A DNA stretch of 64,000 bases from Bacteroidota bacterium (GTDB lineage: Bacteria > Bacteroidota > Bacteroidia > JACCXN01): positions 37,434-101,433 of the forward strand of contig JACCXN010000094.1 of NCBI GenBank assembly GCA_013696965.1, given 5' to 3'. Made by a program: the position numbers and the translations under genes. Within the stretch, counting starts at the first letter, position 1, and every line of letters begins with the position of its first letter. Of the stretch, positions 18,283 through 27,500 are shown one piece after another. The notes beneath the pieces are model-generated. The model was not told the DNA's origin. It made no database searches and saw only the letters and a list, made by a program, of their open reading frames with translations.

Positions 18283-18729
18283 ATGAATAAAGTATTTCTC
18301 CTGATTTTTGTTTTGGTTTTCTTTTCGCTTTTTTCTTGCCATCCTGTTTCTTCTCCCTCGGGAAAAGCAAATAAAAATTATAATTCTGATCCTTCAAGCG
18401 GAGGCTTTAGTAAAAGCTCAACTAAAAAAAGCCGCAAAGCTCCTCAAATGGGCTTTTATGAGAAAAAAAACAAAACAAATATTTTTGTAGCTGTTAAACA
18501 TAAAGTAACTTATGTTTTTGCCGGAAATGATAAAAAACATAAACTCAATAATGATCAACGCTCTTCATCCCAAAGCTACTCAAATAAAAAACAGGGGGAA
18601 CAAACGGCAAAAATGAATAAAAGCTTTGTTAAGGGCAAGAAAAGCAAAGGCAGAAAAAAGAACAAGTCCTCAGATTCTAATTCCGATTCATTTTCTTCAA
18701 GTCCAAAAAAGAAAAAATCGAAAAAATAA
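18283..18729 (+). CDS. Small Lys/Ser-rich lipoprotein of unknown function
   Basis: A 148-residue protein with a clear lipoprotein signal (FVLVFFSLFSC, Cys at about residue 19). The mature part is low in complexity, very basic and rich in Lys, Ser and Asn, ending in a Lys/Ser tail (SSSPKKKKSKK). A short more ordered stretch, KTNIFVAVKHKVTYVFAG, lies in the middle. No known domain is recognised. The lipobox, the length of the frame and a promoter box upstream argue that it is real. It ends 4 bp before the stop of the convergent endonuclease gene. Confidence 0.65.
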   Translation: MNKVFLLIFVLVFFSLFSCHPVSSPSGKANKNYNSDPSSGGFSKSSTKKSRKAPQMGFYEKKNKTNIFVAVKHKVTYVFAGNDKKHKLNNDQRSSSQSYSNKKQGEQTAKMNKSFVKGKKSKGRKKNKSSDSNSDSFSSSPKKKKSKK

Positions 18730-18733
18730 AGAG

Positions 18734-19534
18734 CTAATCAAACCATTTTTCAAACTCATTTGAAGATTCAATCCTGTTTTCAAGTTTATCATCCATTGCT
18801 GGAAAAAAATCAATGCCTGTTAAAGCTTCAACAGAATCTATTGTAACAGCAAAATAATTAAGTTCTTTGTTTTGGGCTTTGTTTTCCATAACAAATCCTA
18901 TGGCTTTTATTTCAGGCTCCTTAAAATCTAAAATCACTTTGTAATAATAAAGAGGTACGGTTATTTTGTTTTTTGTTCCTATTGCTGGCAAATCCTCTGT
19001 TAATACTCCTGCCGTTACAACATAAATTTCTCCATTTTCTCTTGCCCACTGCCTTGCCTTTTCTTCTAGTTTTTTCCATATTCCACGGTTAAATGCAGGC
19101 ATTTGAGGTGAAATATTGCTCATGTAAAAAGATTCGCTCATCGCTTTTTCCGACCACGTGAAATCTCCTGCGGGAGCCAAATGCCCACGGTCATAACCAC
19201 TCTGTTTATATTCCACCGGGAAAACAGAATTACTTAATATATTGGGGTCAGCATAAAAGTTGTTCTTTCTTTTAAAATCACCAGTATGTGCAGAATCCAG
19301 TTTATAAGCTACCCAGTTTGCCTGTTTATGATTTGGATTATAGCTAATCTTAATTTGTGAATGAATTATTAATTGTTCCCCTTTAATTGGCAAAGGATAA
19401 AAATTGCTTGCAAAATCAGGTTTTGATTGTGCCTTATTTACTAAATGGCATTGCTGAAGAAAAAAAGTGAAAAAGAAAATAAAAAGCAAAAGGAGGAATA
19501 CTGTTTTGCCGGAATGTTTTTTTTTGTTTCTCAT
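18734..19534 (-). CDS. DNA/RNA non-specific endonuclease (NUC1/EndoG family), membrane-anchored or exported
   Basis: A 266-residue beta-beta-alpha-Me nuclease. The active-site motif DRGHLAPAGDF (general-base His) and the metal-binding Asn region FNRGIWKKLEEKARQWA are both present. A strong hydrophobic segment at residues 12-28 (VFLLLLFIFFFTFFL) acts as a signal peptide or anchor, so the enzyme probably works outside the cytoplasm, for instance in nutrient scavenging of nucleic acids. No immunity protein is visible next to it, which argues against a toxin role. Convergent with the Lys/Ser-rich lipoprotein gene. Confidence 0.9.
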   Translation of the reverse strand: MRNKKKHSGKTVFLLLLFIFFFTFFLQQCHLVNKAQSKPDFASNFYPLPIKGEQLIIHSQIKISYNPNHKQANWVAYKLDSAHTGDFKRKNNFYADPNILSNSVFPVEYKQSGYDRGHLAPAGDFTWSEKAMSESFYMSNISPQMPAFNRGIWKKLEEKARQWARENGEIYVVTAGVLTEDLPAIGTKNKITVPLYYYKVILDFKEPEIKAIGFVMENKAQNKELNYFAVTIDSVEALTGIDFFPAMDDKLENRIESSNEFEKWFD

Positions 19535-19743
19535 TGAATTAAAGGTAATGTAAAAATTTCATCCATTACTTTTTGTGCAAATATTTTCCTATATTAACAG
19601 CAAAGTTTTCAAAATTAACAAAGTTTGCAAACTTTATTTAAAGATGGATTTATCCTAAACCATAAGTCACCTAAATTCACAATTTCATTAATTTATTAAT
19701 TCTAAAATATACTAAAACAAAAGTATTAAAGGTTAGAAAACAA

Positions 19744-20250
19744 ATGAAAAAACTTTTTCTCGTACGGCATGCAAAGTCAAGCTGGGAGGATTTCTCCATT
19801 AACGACAAAGATCGTCCGTTAAAGGCATCGGGAGTGCAGGACGCCTACCTGATGTCTGCTTTCCTTCAAAGCATTAATGTATCTCCAGAATTAATTATAA
19901 CCAGCCCAGCGGCAAGGACCTTGAGTACAGCAATAATATTTTCCCAAGGATTATTGGTACCCCTCGAAAACATTAAAATGTTTTCCAATTTGTATGAATC
20001 GAGTCCTCAAAAAATACTTGATGTGATTTTAATGACAGACAATGCATTAAGTTCTTTGATGGTTTTCGGGCATGATCCTTCTTTGACTGCTTTGTACACT
20101 ATTCTTACAGGAATTAATATAGAAAAAATACCTACTTCTGCTGTAGCTTCAATTTCCTTAAACATTAACCATTGGAAGGATTTAGCTCAAGGTACTGGAA
20201 TTTTAGAATTCTTTCATAAACCAAAAGAAGTAAAATCCATTTCAAATTAA
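19744..20250 (+). CDS. sixA: SixA-type histidine phosphatase
   Basis: A 168-residue histidine-phosphatase-superfamily protein. The catalytic N-terminus LFLVRHAKSSW (phosphorylated His) and the second catalytic His in VFGHDPSLT are intact. E. coli SixA removes phosphate from His in phosphocarrier and phosphorelay proteins. In Bacteroidota, SixA-like genes often sit with ppk, as here: ppk1 begins 149 bp downstream and ppx follows. The substrate in this context is unknown; it could be a small phosphate ester or phospho-His. Soluble, no signal peptide. Confidence 0.88.
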   Translation: MKKLFLVRHAKSSWEDFSINDKDRPLKASGVQDAYLMSAFLQSINVSPELIITSPAARTLSTAIIFSQGLLVPLENIKMFSNLYESSPQKILDVILMTDNALSSLMVFGHDPSLTALYTILTGINIEKIPTSAVASISLNINHWKDLAQGTGILEFFHKPKEVKSISN

Positions 20251-20399
20251 GCCTTCGTTTTTTCTTTTTTAGAATGGCAGAAAATAAAAATTCACCCCGG
20301 AATAAGCTATTCCCACAATACAAAGGGCTAATTTATTTTTGACAATAAGCTGTTTCATAAAAACAAATTTTTATCTTCCCCATAAATTACACTAAAATT

Positions 20400-22466
20400 A
20401 TGTCAACTAAAAAAGTTGAAGTCATTAACAGAGAAATTAGCTGGTTATCATTTAATGAACGGGTATTGCAGGAAGCATGTGATCCTACAGTTCCATTGAT
20501 TGAAAGAATTAAATTTTTGGGCATATTCTCTAATAACCGTGATGAGTTTTTTCAGGTAAGGGTTGCAACGATAAAAAGAATGGCCAAAATTGGGAAAAAA
20601 GCACAGGAAATTATTGGCGAAAACCCTTCAAAAGTTTTAAAAGAGATACAGGAAATTGTAATTAAGCAGCAAAAGCTCTTTGAGAGTACTTACAAAAATT
20701 TATTAAAGGAGTTCGAAAAGCAAAATATCTTTATCATAAATGAAAGTCAACTTTCAAAGAAACAAGGCGAATTTGTAAAGAATTATTTTCACCAGGTTGT
20801 AAGGCCAACACTTGTTCCAATTATGTTGGATGATTCCCTTGCATTTCCTTATCTTAAGGAAAAAGCAACACATTTATTGGTAAAGTTAAACAGCCATAAA
20901 AAATCAATAAAAGCAAAGCATGCAGTACTCGAAGTACCTTCTTCTGCACTATCTAGATTCGTGGTTTTGCCAAGTGAACAGAACAAGCATTACATCATTA
21001 TTCTTGATGATGTAATACGGTATTGCCTGAATGATATTTTCTTGATTTTTGATTTTAAAAGTATTGAGGCACATACCATAAAACTGACCCGTGATGCGGA
21101 ACTTGATATTGACAATGACATTAACAAAAGCCTGATAGAGAAAATCACAAAGAGTCTTAAGAAAAGAAAAACGGGAGCCCCGGTAAGGTTGGTTTATGAT
21201 GGAGAAATGGCACCCGATCTTTTAAATTTATTGACTACAAAATTGAAACTAAATGAAAATGATAATTTAATACCAGGGGGGAGATACCATAATTTTAAGG
21301 ACTTTATGAATTTCCCGGATATTGGCCTTGCAGAATTAAGATACCAGGCTATGCCCTGTTTTGCTCATCCGGATTTTGCTAAAAAACATAAAAACATGTT
21401 TGAAGTAATTAGGAAAAAAGATGTATTGCTAACCTACCCATACCAATCTTTTGGACATGTAATTGATTTGCTGCGCGAAGCGGCAATTGACCCTGATGTT
21501 TTAGCCATAAAAATTTCACTCTACAGGGTGGCTAAGAATTCAAATATCATTAATACCTTGGTTAATGCCCAAAAAAACGGAAAAAGCGTAACTGTTATCC
21601 TGGAATTGCAAGCCAGATTTGATGAAGAGGCAAATATATATTGGGCAAACAAACTCCAGGATGAAGGAGTAAAGGTAATTTTTGGCGTTCCCGGTCTTAA
21701 AATTCATGCAAAATTATTTCTCATCACTCGAAAAAATGGAAGCAAAACAGAAGAATATGCTCACATAGGAACCGGGAATTTCAACGAAAACACCTCCGGG
21801 ATTTATTCTGATCATAGCCTGTTAACAGCAGATAAAAGAATTACTATGGAAGTAATAAAGCTGTTTAACTTTTTTACAAATAATTTCAAAACCAATACTT
21901 ACCGACATCTGATTGTTTCTCCATTTTCAATGCGAAAAAGGTTTATACAACTAATTAACAATGAAATTAAGAATGCAAATGCAGGTAAAAAAGCATTTAT
22001 TCATATCAAACTAAATAATATTACTGATGCAGTGCTTATTGAAAAATTATATGAAGCAAGCAAAGCGGGAGTTAAAATTAAGATGATGATAAGGGGTGTA
22101 TGTTCTCTTATTCCCGGAATTAAAAAATTTAGTCAGAACATTGAAGTAATAAGTATTGTTGACCGATTTTTGGAACATTCCCGGATTTTTGCTTTTTGTA
22201 ATGAGGGTGAAGAGCTGTATTTTTTATCCTCAGCAGATTGGATGGTAAGGAGCATGGATCACAGGGTTGAGGTTGCCTGTCCAATTTATGATAAACAAAT
22301 ACAAAAGGAGATTAAGGATTTTATGAATATACAATTCAAAGGAAACATTAAATCACGTGTAATTAATGGGGAAAGAAACAATTCCTACCGCAAAATTGAT
22401 TCAGATAAACCAGTGAGGGCTCAATATGAGCTATATGAGTATTTTAGAAACAAGCTGCAAAATTAA
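20400..22466 (+). CDS. ppk1: Polyphosphate kinase 1
   Basis: PPK1 reversibly polymerises the gamma-phosphate of ATP into inorganic polyphosphate. The 688 residues cover the N-terminal domain (EISWLSFNERVLQEA), the head domain, and two phospholipase-D-like catalytic domains. The autophosphorylated His is in GLKIHAKLFLITRK and the second active-site His in LEHSRIFAF; the Arg/Asn-rich HIGTGNFNENT motif is also intact. It is followed 29 bp later by ppx, giving a synthesis/degradation pair, with sixA upstream. Confidence 0.97.
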   Translation: MSTKKVEVINREISWLSFNERVLQEACDPTVPLIERIKFLGIFSNNRDEFFQVRVATIKRMAKIGKKAQEIIGENPSKVLKEIQEIVIKQQKLFESTYKNLLKEFEKQNIFIINESQLSKKQGEFVKNYFHQVVRPTLVPIMLDDSLAFPYLKEKATHLLVKLNSHKKSIKAKHAVLEVPSSALSRFVVLPSEQNKHYIIILDDVIRYCLNDIFLIFDFKSIEAHTIKLTRDAELDIDNDINKSLIEKITKSLKKRKTGAPVRLVYDGEMAPDLLNLLTTKLKLNENDNLIPGGRYHNFKDFMNFPDIGLAELRYQAMPCFAHPDFAKKHKNMFEVIRKKDVLLTYPYQSFGHVIDLLREAAIDPDVLAIKISLYRVAKNSNIINTLVNAQKNGKSVTVILELQARFDEEANIYWANKLQDEGVKVIFGVPGLKIHAKLFLITRKNGSKTEEYAHIGTGNFNENTSGIYSDHSLLTADKRITMEVIKLFNFFTNNFKTNTYRHLIVSPFSMRKRFIQLINNEIKNANAGKKAFIHIKLNNITDAVLIEKLYEASKAGVKIKMMIRGVCSLIPGIKKFSQNIEVISIVDRFLEHSRIFAFCNEGEELYFLSSADWMVRSMDHRVEVACPIYDKQIQKEIKDFMNIQFKGNIKSRVINGERNNSYRKIDSDKPVRAQYELYEYFRNKLQN

Positions 22467-22495
22467 TTTCATTCATTTATTTAATCCTTTTTAAT

Positions 22496-23380
22496 TTGGT
22501 ATTTGCCGCAATAGATATTGGTTCAAATGCAGTTCGATTGCTTTTTTGTAATGTATATGAAAAAGAACCAGCTCCAATAATTAAAAAATCATCACTTATT
22601 AGAGTTCCCATACGCCTGGGAGAGGATGTTTTTAAAAATGGGCTGATATCTGATGAAAAGGCAGACAGATTGGTGCTTGCCATGCAGGCGTTTAAAAAAC
22701 TTATGCTGGTATATAATGTTGTGACTTTTAGGGCATGTGCAACATCAGCGATGCGTGAGGCAGTAAATGGGCCACAGGTTGTAAAAAGAATAAAAAAGGA
22801 GGCAGAAATAGATATTGAAATTATTAAGGGAGATGTGGAAGCTGAAATAATATTTTCAACCCACCTTTCTGATAAATTTAACGATAAAAAATCCTATTTG
22901 TATATTGACGTTGGAGGAGGAAGCAGTGAAATTACTCTTTTTTCTAAAAACAAAAAAACAGCCTCCCGGTCTTTTAATATTGGAACAATTCGAATGCTTC
23001 AGCAAAAGGATAACAAAGATGAATTCAACCGGATGAAAAAATGGATTAAAGTGCATACCAAAGATATCAAAAACACTATTGCCATTGGAACAGGAGGGAA
23101 TATCAACAAGCTTTCCAAATTGGCAAATAAAAAGGATATAAAAAACATCAGTATTGAAAAACTCATGGAATTGGATGCATACCTTAACAAATTCACTTAC
23201 CAGGAAAGGATTGAAACACTTGGATTAAATCCAGACAGGGCTGATGTGATAGTACAAGCAACCGCTATTTTTATTGCCATAATGAAAACTGCAGGAACTA
23301 AGAAAATATTTATTCCCCAAACTGGGCTTTCTGATGGCATTATAAACTTGCTTTATAAGGATTTTCAAAAGAAGAAATGA
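22496..23380 (+). CDS. ppx: Exopolyphosphatase / Ppx-GppA phosphatase
   Basis: A 294-residue Ppx/GppA enzyme of the actin-like ATPase fold. It carries AAIDIGSNAVRLL (phosphate 1 loop) at the very N-terminus, YIDVGGGSSEITLF (phosphate 2) near residue 135 and a third AIGTGGNINKLSKLA. It has only the N-terminal catalytic module; the C-terminal HD-like domains of the 500-residue E. coli Ppx are missing, as is common in this phylum. No ATG is available, and the TTG at 22496 is the only start that keeps the first beta strand. It removes terminal phosphates from polyphosphate (or pppGpp), opposing ppk1 just upstream. Confidence 0.92.
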   Translation: MVFAAIDIGSNAVRLLFCNVYEKEPAPIIKKSSLIRVPIRLGEDVFKNGLISDEKADRLVLAMQAFKKLMLVYNVVTFRACATSAMREAVNGPQVVKRIKKEAEIDIEIIKGDVEAEIIFSTHLSDKFNDKKSYLYIDVGGGSSEITLFSKNKKTASRSFNIGTIRMLQQKDNKDEFNRMKKWIKVHTKDIKNTIAIGTGGNINKLSKLANKKDIKNISIEKLMELDAYLNKFTYQERIETLGLNPDRADVIVQATAIFIAIMKTAGTKKIFIPQTGLSDGIINLLYKDFQKKK

Positions 23381-23606
23381 TTTTTTTAGCAAGATTGTTT
23401 TTTAATAATCTTTAATACATTTTTTCCTTGCTAACCCAAATTCCGGGTGCAATAACAGGGGCAAATTTGTTTGATACCACTAGGGAAGCAATTAAGCGAT
23501 AATAACAGAACAAGGTTTTTTTTAAAACAAGCCCTAATACATAATAATACGGCTTGTTTCAATTGTTTCCTTATGGCAACCCACATTAATCAAGAAGAAA
23601 CTCTCC
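23381..23606. other. Intergenic DNA after ppx with weak inverted repeats
   Basis: No gene is visible. TTAGCAAG near 23388 recurs inverted as CTTGCTAA about 45 bp later, and AAACAAGCC (23525-23533) pairs with GGCTTGTTT (23551-23559) across 17 nt. Neither is followed by a convincing T-run. Confidence 0.35.
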
Positions 23607-23766
23607 CTGATTAATTAGAGGCCACTGAAAAAGCTAATCCCGAAGGGATGATGCAATTATAGATTAATATTTTTAATTCCGTCCAACCCTGGAGGGGTGA
23701 AATTATTGATTGTTTATTTTTATGCCACCCCTTCGGGCTTAGCTTTTTAAGTGGCCTGATTAATTA
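23607..23766. mobile_element. MITE-like inverted-repeat element with flanking direct repeat
   Basis: The element is about 137 bp (23620-23756). Its ends form terminal inverted repeats of 31 bp with 28 matches: from the left GGCCACTGAAAAAGCTAATC and onward, from the right (reverse strand) GGCCACTTAAAAAGCTAAGC and onward, both running into CCCGAAGGG. An 11-bp direct repeat CTGATTAATTA flanks it at 23607-23617 and 23756-23766, as expected for a target-site duplication (the last C may belong to the element). There is no coding capacity. The right copy of the duplication contains the stop codon of the DUF6973 gene. No second copy was seen in the window. Confidence 0.65.
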
Positions 23767-24413
23767 CCCCCGGCTTTTCGAAAATCTGACCAAGTGTGAC
23801 ATTTTGGATTGTCCCATTTATTTAACAACTCCTTTTCTATAACAACTCCTTTGCAATCAAGATAATTTCCGGATTTATCCTTCTTTATAATTTTCATTTC
23901 CCCTTTTAAAAGGTATTCAATTACTTTAATTTTTAATTCCTCCTCGTTTAGCTGCTTATACTGTTTACCTAAGTAAATTCCTACCTTGTTGTTCCAGATA
24001 TCCATTTCAAAAGAAGCCTTATCAGGTAATGAACCATCTTCTAGTATCCCTTTTTGATATTGAATGTAATTTGCCTTTTCATGGGCTTCTCCTAATTGGC
24101 GTGCCTTTTTAGCAGAAATGGATTGGGCTAAAAGCGCCATCCAATAGGAGTGTTTAAACGCATCTGCCTGGCCACCCATTAAATCATTATCAATTGGAAA
24201 TTCAGAAGCAATTGTTTCTACACTCCTTAACGCTTTGTGGGTGATACGGCTGGTTTTTTTGGCAATAAAGGGATGTTTAATAACCCAGAATTTTTCAGGA
24301 CTGCTCAACTTAAAATACATACTCATTAAGGACTCCTGGGCCTTAATTACCACGGGAAATAGGAGTAAGCCAAATAAAAAAACTATTGTTTTCGTTTGTA
24401 TTGTCAATGTCAA
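23760..24413 (-). CDS. DUF6973-domain secreted protein
   Basis: A 217-residue protein with a signal peptide (TIVFLFGLLLFPVVIKAQ) and a DUF6973-type core: DNDLMGGQADAFKHSYWMAL followed by GEAHEKANY, with conserved Asp/His residues that could bind metal or act catalytically. The function of the family is not known to me. The start is TTG at 24413, since no ATG precedes the signal peptide. Its stop codon lies inside the direct repeat at the right edge of the MITE-like element. The last codons are thus at the insertion junction, yet the frame is not broken. Divergent from the NtrY-like kinase. Confidence 0.75.
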   Translation of the reverse strand: MTLTIQTKTIVFLFGLLLFPVVIKAQESLMSMYFKLSSPEKFWVIKHPFIAKKTSRITHKALRSVETIASEFPIDNDLMGGQADAFKHSYWMALLAQSISAKKARQLGEAHEKANYIQYQKGILEDGSLPDKASFEMDIWNNKVGIYLGKQYKQLNEEELKIKVIEYLLKGEMKIIKKDKSGNYLDCKGVVIEKELLNKWDNPKCHTWSDFRKAGGN

Positions 24414-24465
24414 GGGTTTTTAGAACTATAATATCTTGCATTCATTATTCAGGCAAGTGTTTTTT

Positions 24466-24473
24466 TATATTTG
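24466..24473 (+). promoter_or_regulatory. Putative -7 element of the NtrY-like kinase
   Basis: TATATTTG is an exact TAnnTTTG match 28 bp before the TTG start at 24501. No well-spaced TTG is present. Confidence 0.4.
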
Positions 24474-24500
24474 TAAAATTAATTAATCACTCAATTTAAG

Positions 24501-27500
24501 TTGAAAATACTTTTATTCCGTTATCGCTTTTTGCTCCTTGCATTGATTTCTTTAATAATAGCTATTGTTGTAAATAACAGTGCCCTGCCTTTTTATTCAA
24601 AAGAATTATGCACAAGTAAATTTAACAAGGAACTTCAGAATAAAGATATTGAACTTGAAAAAACGGTATCTTATTTTGCCAATTTCATTAAAAACGCTAA
24701 GCCCCAAAAGCTTTTTATTCAAGAAAAGGATCAACTCGAGAAATTATACAATGAACAAGGAATCTCCATTTTTGTTTTTGAAGATGATTCAATGGCATTT
24801 TGGTCTCATAATGCTGTTCCGGTACTTAATTCTTTTAACCTATCTGAGCTGAGCGCAACAATTGTTCGATTACAAACAGGTTGGTACAGGGTAAATATCC
24901 AAAAAGAAAAGAATTTAACAGTTGCCGGCCTGGCATTAATTAAAAGCGAATATACGCACCAAAACCAATATTTGCAGGATCATTTTCAGAAGGATTTTTC
25001 ATTGCCAGAGAATACACAGTTGAATTTTAACCAGCGCGCCTCAGAAAATCATGTATTTGATTCAAAAGGAAAATTTCTTTTTACCTTAATATATGACAGT
25101 GCAATACATTTTAATCAACTAAAAAATTACTTTGTAATAACTCTTGTATTACTTGTTGTGCTGTTTCTTATATTGTTTTTTCAGAATGAAATTGTAAGGC
25201 GACTTAAACAAAATCAAGGATTTTACTTCCTGCTTTTTTCAATTACACTGATTGTTGGGCGTGTTTTAACCATTCAAACCCAGTTTCCTGGAATCATTTA
25301 TTCCCTTGATTTGTTTTCTCCTGTGCATTATGCAACTTCCTGGGCATTCCCCTCAATGGGCGATTTTTTAGTTAATGCTCTTTTACTGTGCTATTTGTTT
25401 TATTTTATAAATCAAAAAATGCCCTTAAAAAGCGCTTTTGTCGATAGGTTAAGCATTGCTAAAAAAGATTACCTTGGCTTGCTTGTTGTATTGCTAGTTC
25501 TTGCCTTTGCTTTGTTAATTACAATGTGGCTTTCCGGCCTTGTCTTGCATTCTGATGTATTGTTTAACCTAAGCAATATTTTTGAACTGAATTATTTGAG
25601 TTTAACCGGGTATTTTATTGCTTCACTCTTGTTGTTTGCCTTTTACCTGCTTTGCGATAAGGCCATGGGAGTTTTATTACTTTTGAAGATTAAAAACACA
25701 AGAATTGCGCAACTTGTTTTATTTGCCTTTTTGCCATTTGCTCTGCTTTCATACCAGGAGTCAGGTTCCTTTGATTTGATATTGTTAATTTGGCCGCTTC
25801 CTGTGTTATTCACTATCTGGTGGATTAAGACAAAACAAAATAAAATTTATAACTTTTCAACTGTATTAATCATTGTTCTAGTATTTTCAATTTATGCCTC
25901 CCATGTATTTAATTCTTTTTCATCTTTTAAGGAAATAGAAAACAGGCGAGTATTAGTTCAAAAACTTGCACGGGAGAAGGATCCAATTGCAGAATATCTA
26001 TTCAAGGAAATAGAAGAGAAAATAAGTGTGGATAAAAAAGCAAAGTCACTTTCTTCTGAATATTGGAAAAACAGGGAGGAATTGGACACTTACTTAAAAG
26101 AAAATTATTTTAATGGTTTTTGGGACAGATATGACCTGCAAGTAACAGTATGTAGGGAACAGGATTCATTGTTTGTTGCACCAATGGAGCAACGGGTTAA
26201 TTGTGCCGCCTTTTTTGAAAACCTGATTAATGTAACAGGAGAAAAGGTAAATGGTTCCAATTTGTATTTTCTTGATAACAACTCTGGCAGGGTTAGCTAT
26301 CTTGCTAAACTTACAATTCATTCTCATTATCCCAATAAAAACACCCAATATCTTTTCCTTGAAATAGATTCAAAATTCAAGCCCGAAGGAACAGGATATC
26401 CCGAACTTTTATTGGATGCATCTGAAATTGTTCAAAGCGCGGATATTTTAAATTATTCTTTTGCTAAGTATAAGGATGGTAAATTGGTAAGTAAATCAGG
26501 GCCTTACCAGTATACTATTTTTTCCTCTCCCTATTTAAAAACGGAGAATGATTTGCACTTTTTTAAGAAGGAAGGTTTCGATCATCTTGTGTACTCTCCC
26601 GAATCTTCCACATCCATTATTTTAAGCCTCCCCTCGAGAAATGGCATGCACAGGCTTACTGCCTTCTCTTATATTTTTGCCTTTTTTAGTCTTCTTTTGC
26701 TTTTGGTGCTTTTTTTCAAGAACTCTCCATCAGATTATACCCTGTTTTGGTTTGATTTTAAAACAAGGATTCAAAGTGTTTTAATTGGAACTGTTATCCT
26801 TTCAATACTTCTTTTTGGAGCTGGAACGGTATATTACATCCAAAAACAATACAATCAGAAAAACAGTAATTTAATTAGTGAGAAAATAAGTTCTATAATT
26901 AATGAATTGGAGGATAAAATTGGCCTGGAACCTAAGCTAAATAACGAAATGGAGCATTATTTAAGCCTGCACCTTGTTAAGCTATCCCATGTTTTTTATA
27001 CTGATATTAATTTGTACAGCCCCAATGGAGATTTATTAGCCTCTTCTCAAAATGAAATTTTTAATCTTGGCCTAAGTGGCAGGAAAATGAATACAAATGC
27101 CTTTTTCAGGATGGCGATTGAAAACAATACAGAGTTTATACAGGAGGAAAACCTTGGTAAATTGAACTATATTTCTGCCTATATGCCCTTATTTAACACT
27201 AATGGGGAGCTGATTGCATACTTGAATTTGCCTTATTTTGCAAAACAGAATGAATTGGAAAAGGAAATATCCTTTTTTCTTGTAACATTAATAAACATAT
27301 ATGTTCTGTTGTTTGTGATGTCCGTTGTAATTGCTGTTTTTTTATCTGGATTCATAACAGGGCCTCTTCAATTGATTCGGACCAAGCTCCGGGATGTTAA
27401 GCTTGGTAAATCAAATGAATTGATTGCCTGGAAAGGCAATGATGAAATTGGCAGCCTGGTAAATGAATACAATCAAATGATAGTAAAAATAGCAGAAAGC

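Noticed and set aside
18734-19534. The endonuclease as a secreted toxin with an immunity gene
   Set aside because: There is no toxin-delivery domain and the adjacent small gene is a lipoprotein on the opposite strand, not an immunity-like protein.
23525-23559. Inverted repeat AAACAAGCC/GGCTTGTTT after ppx as a terminator
   Set aside because: The 17-nt loop is long and neither strand has a T-run after the stem.
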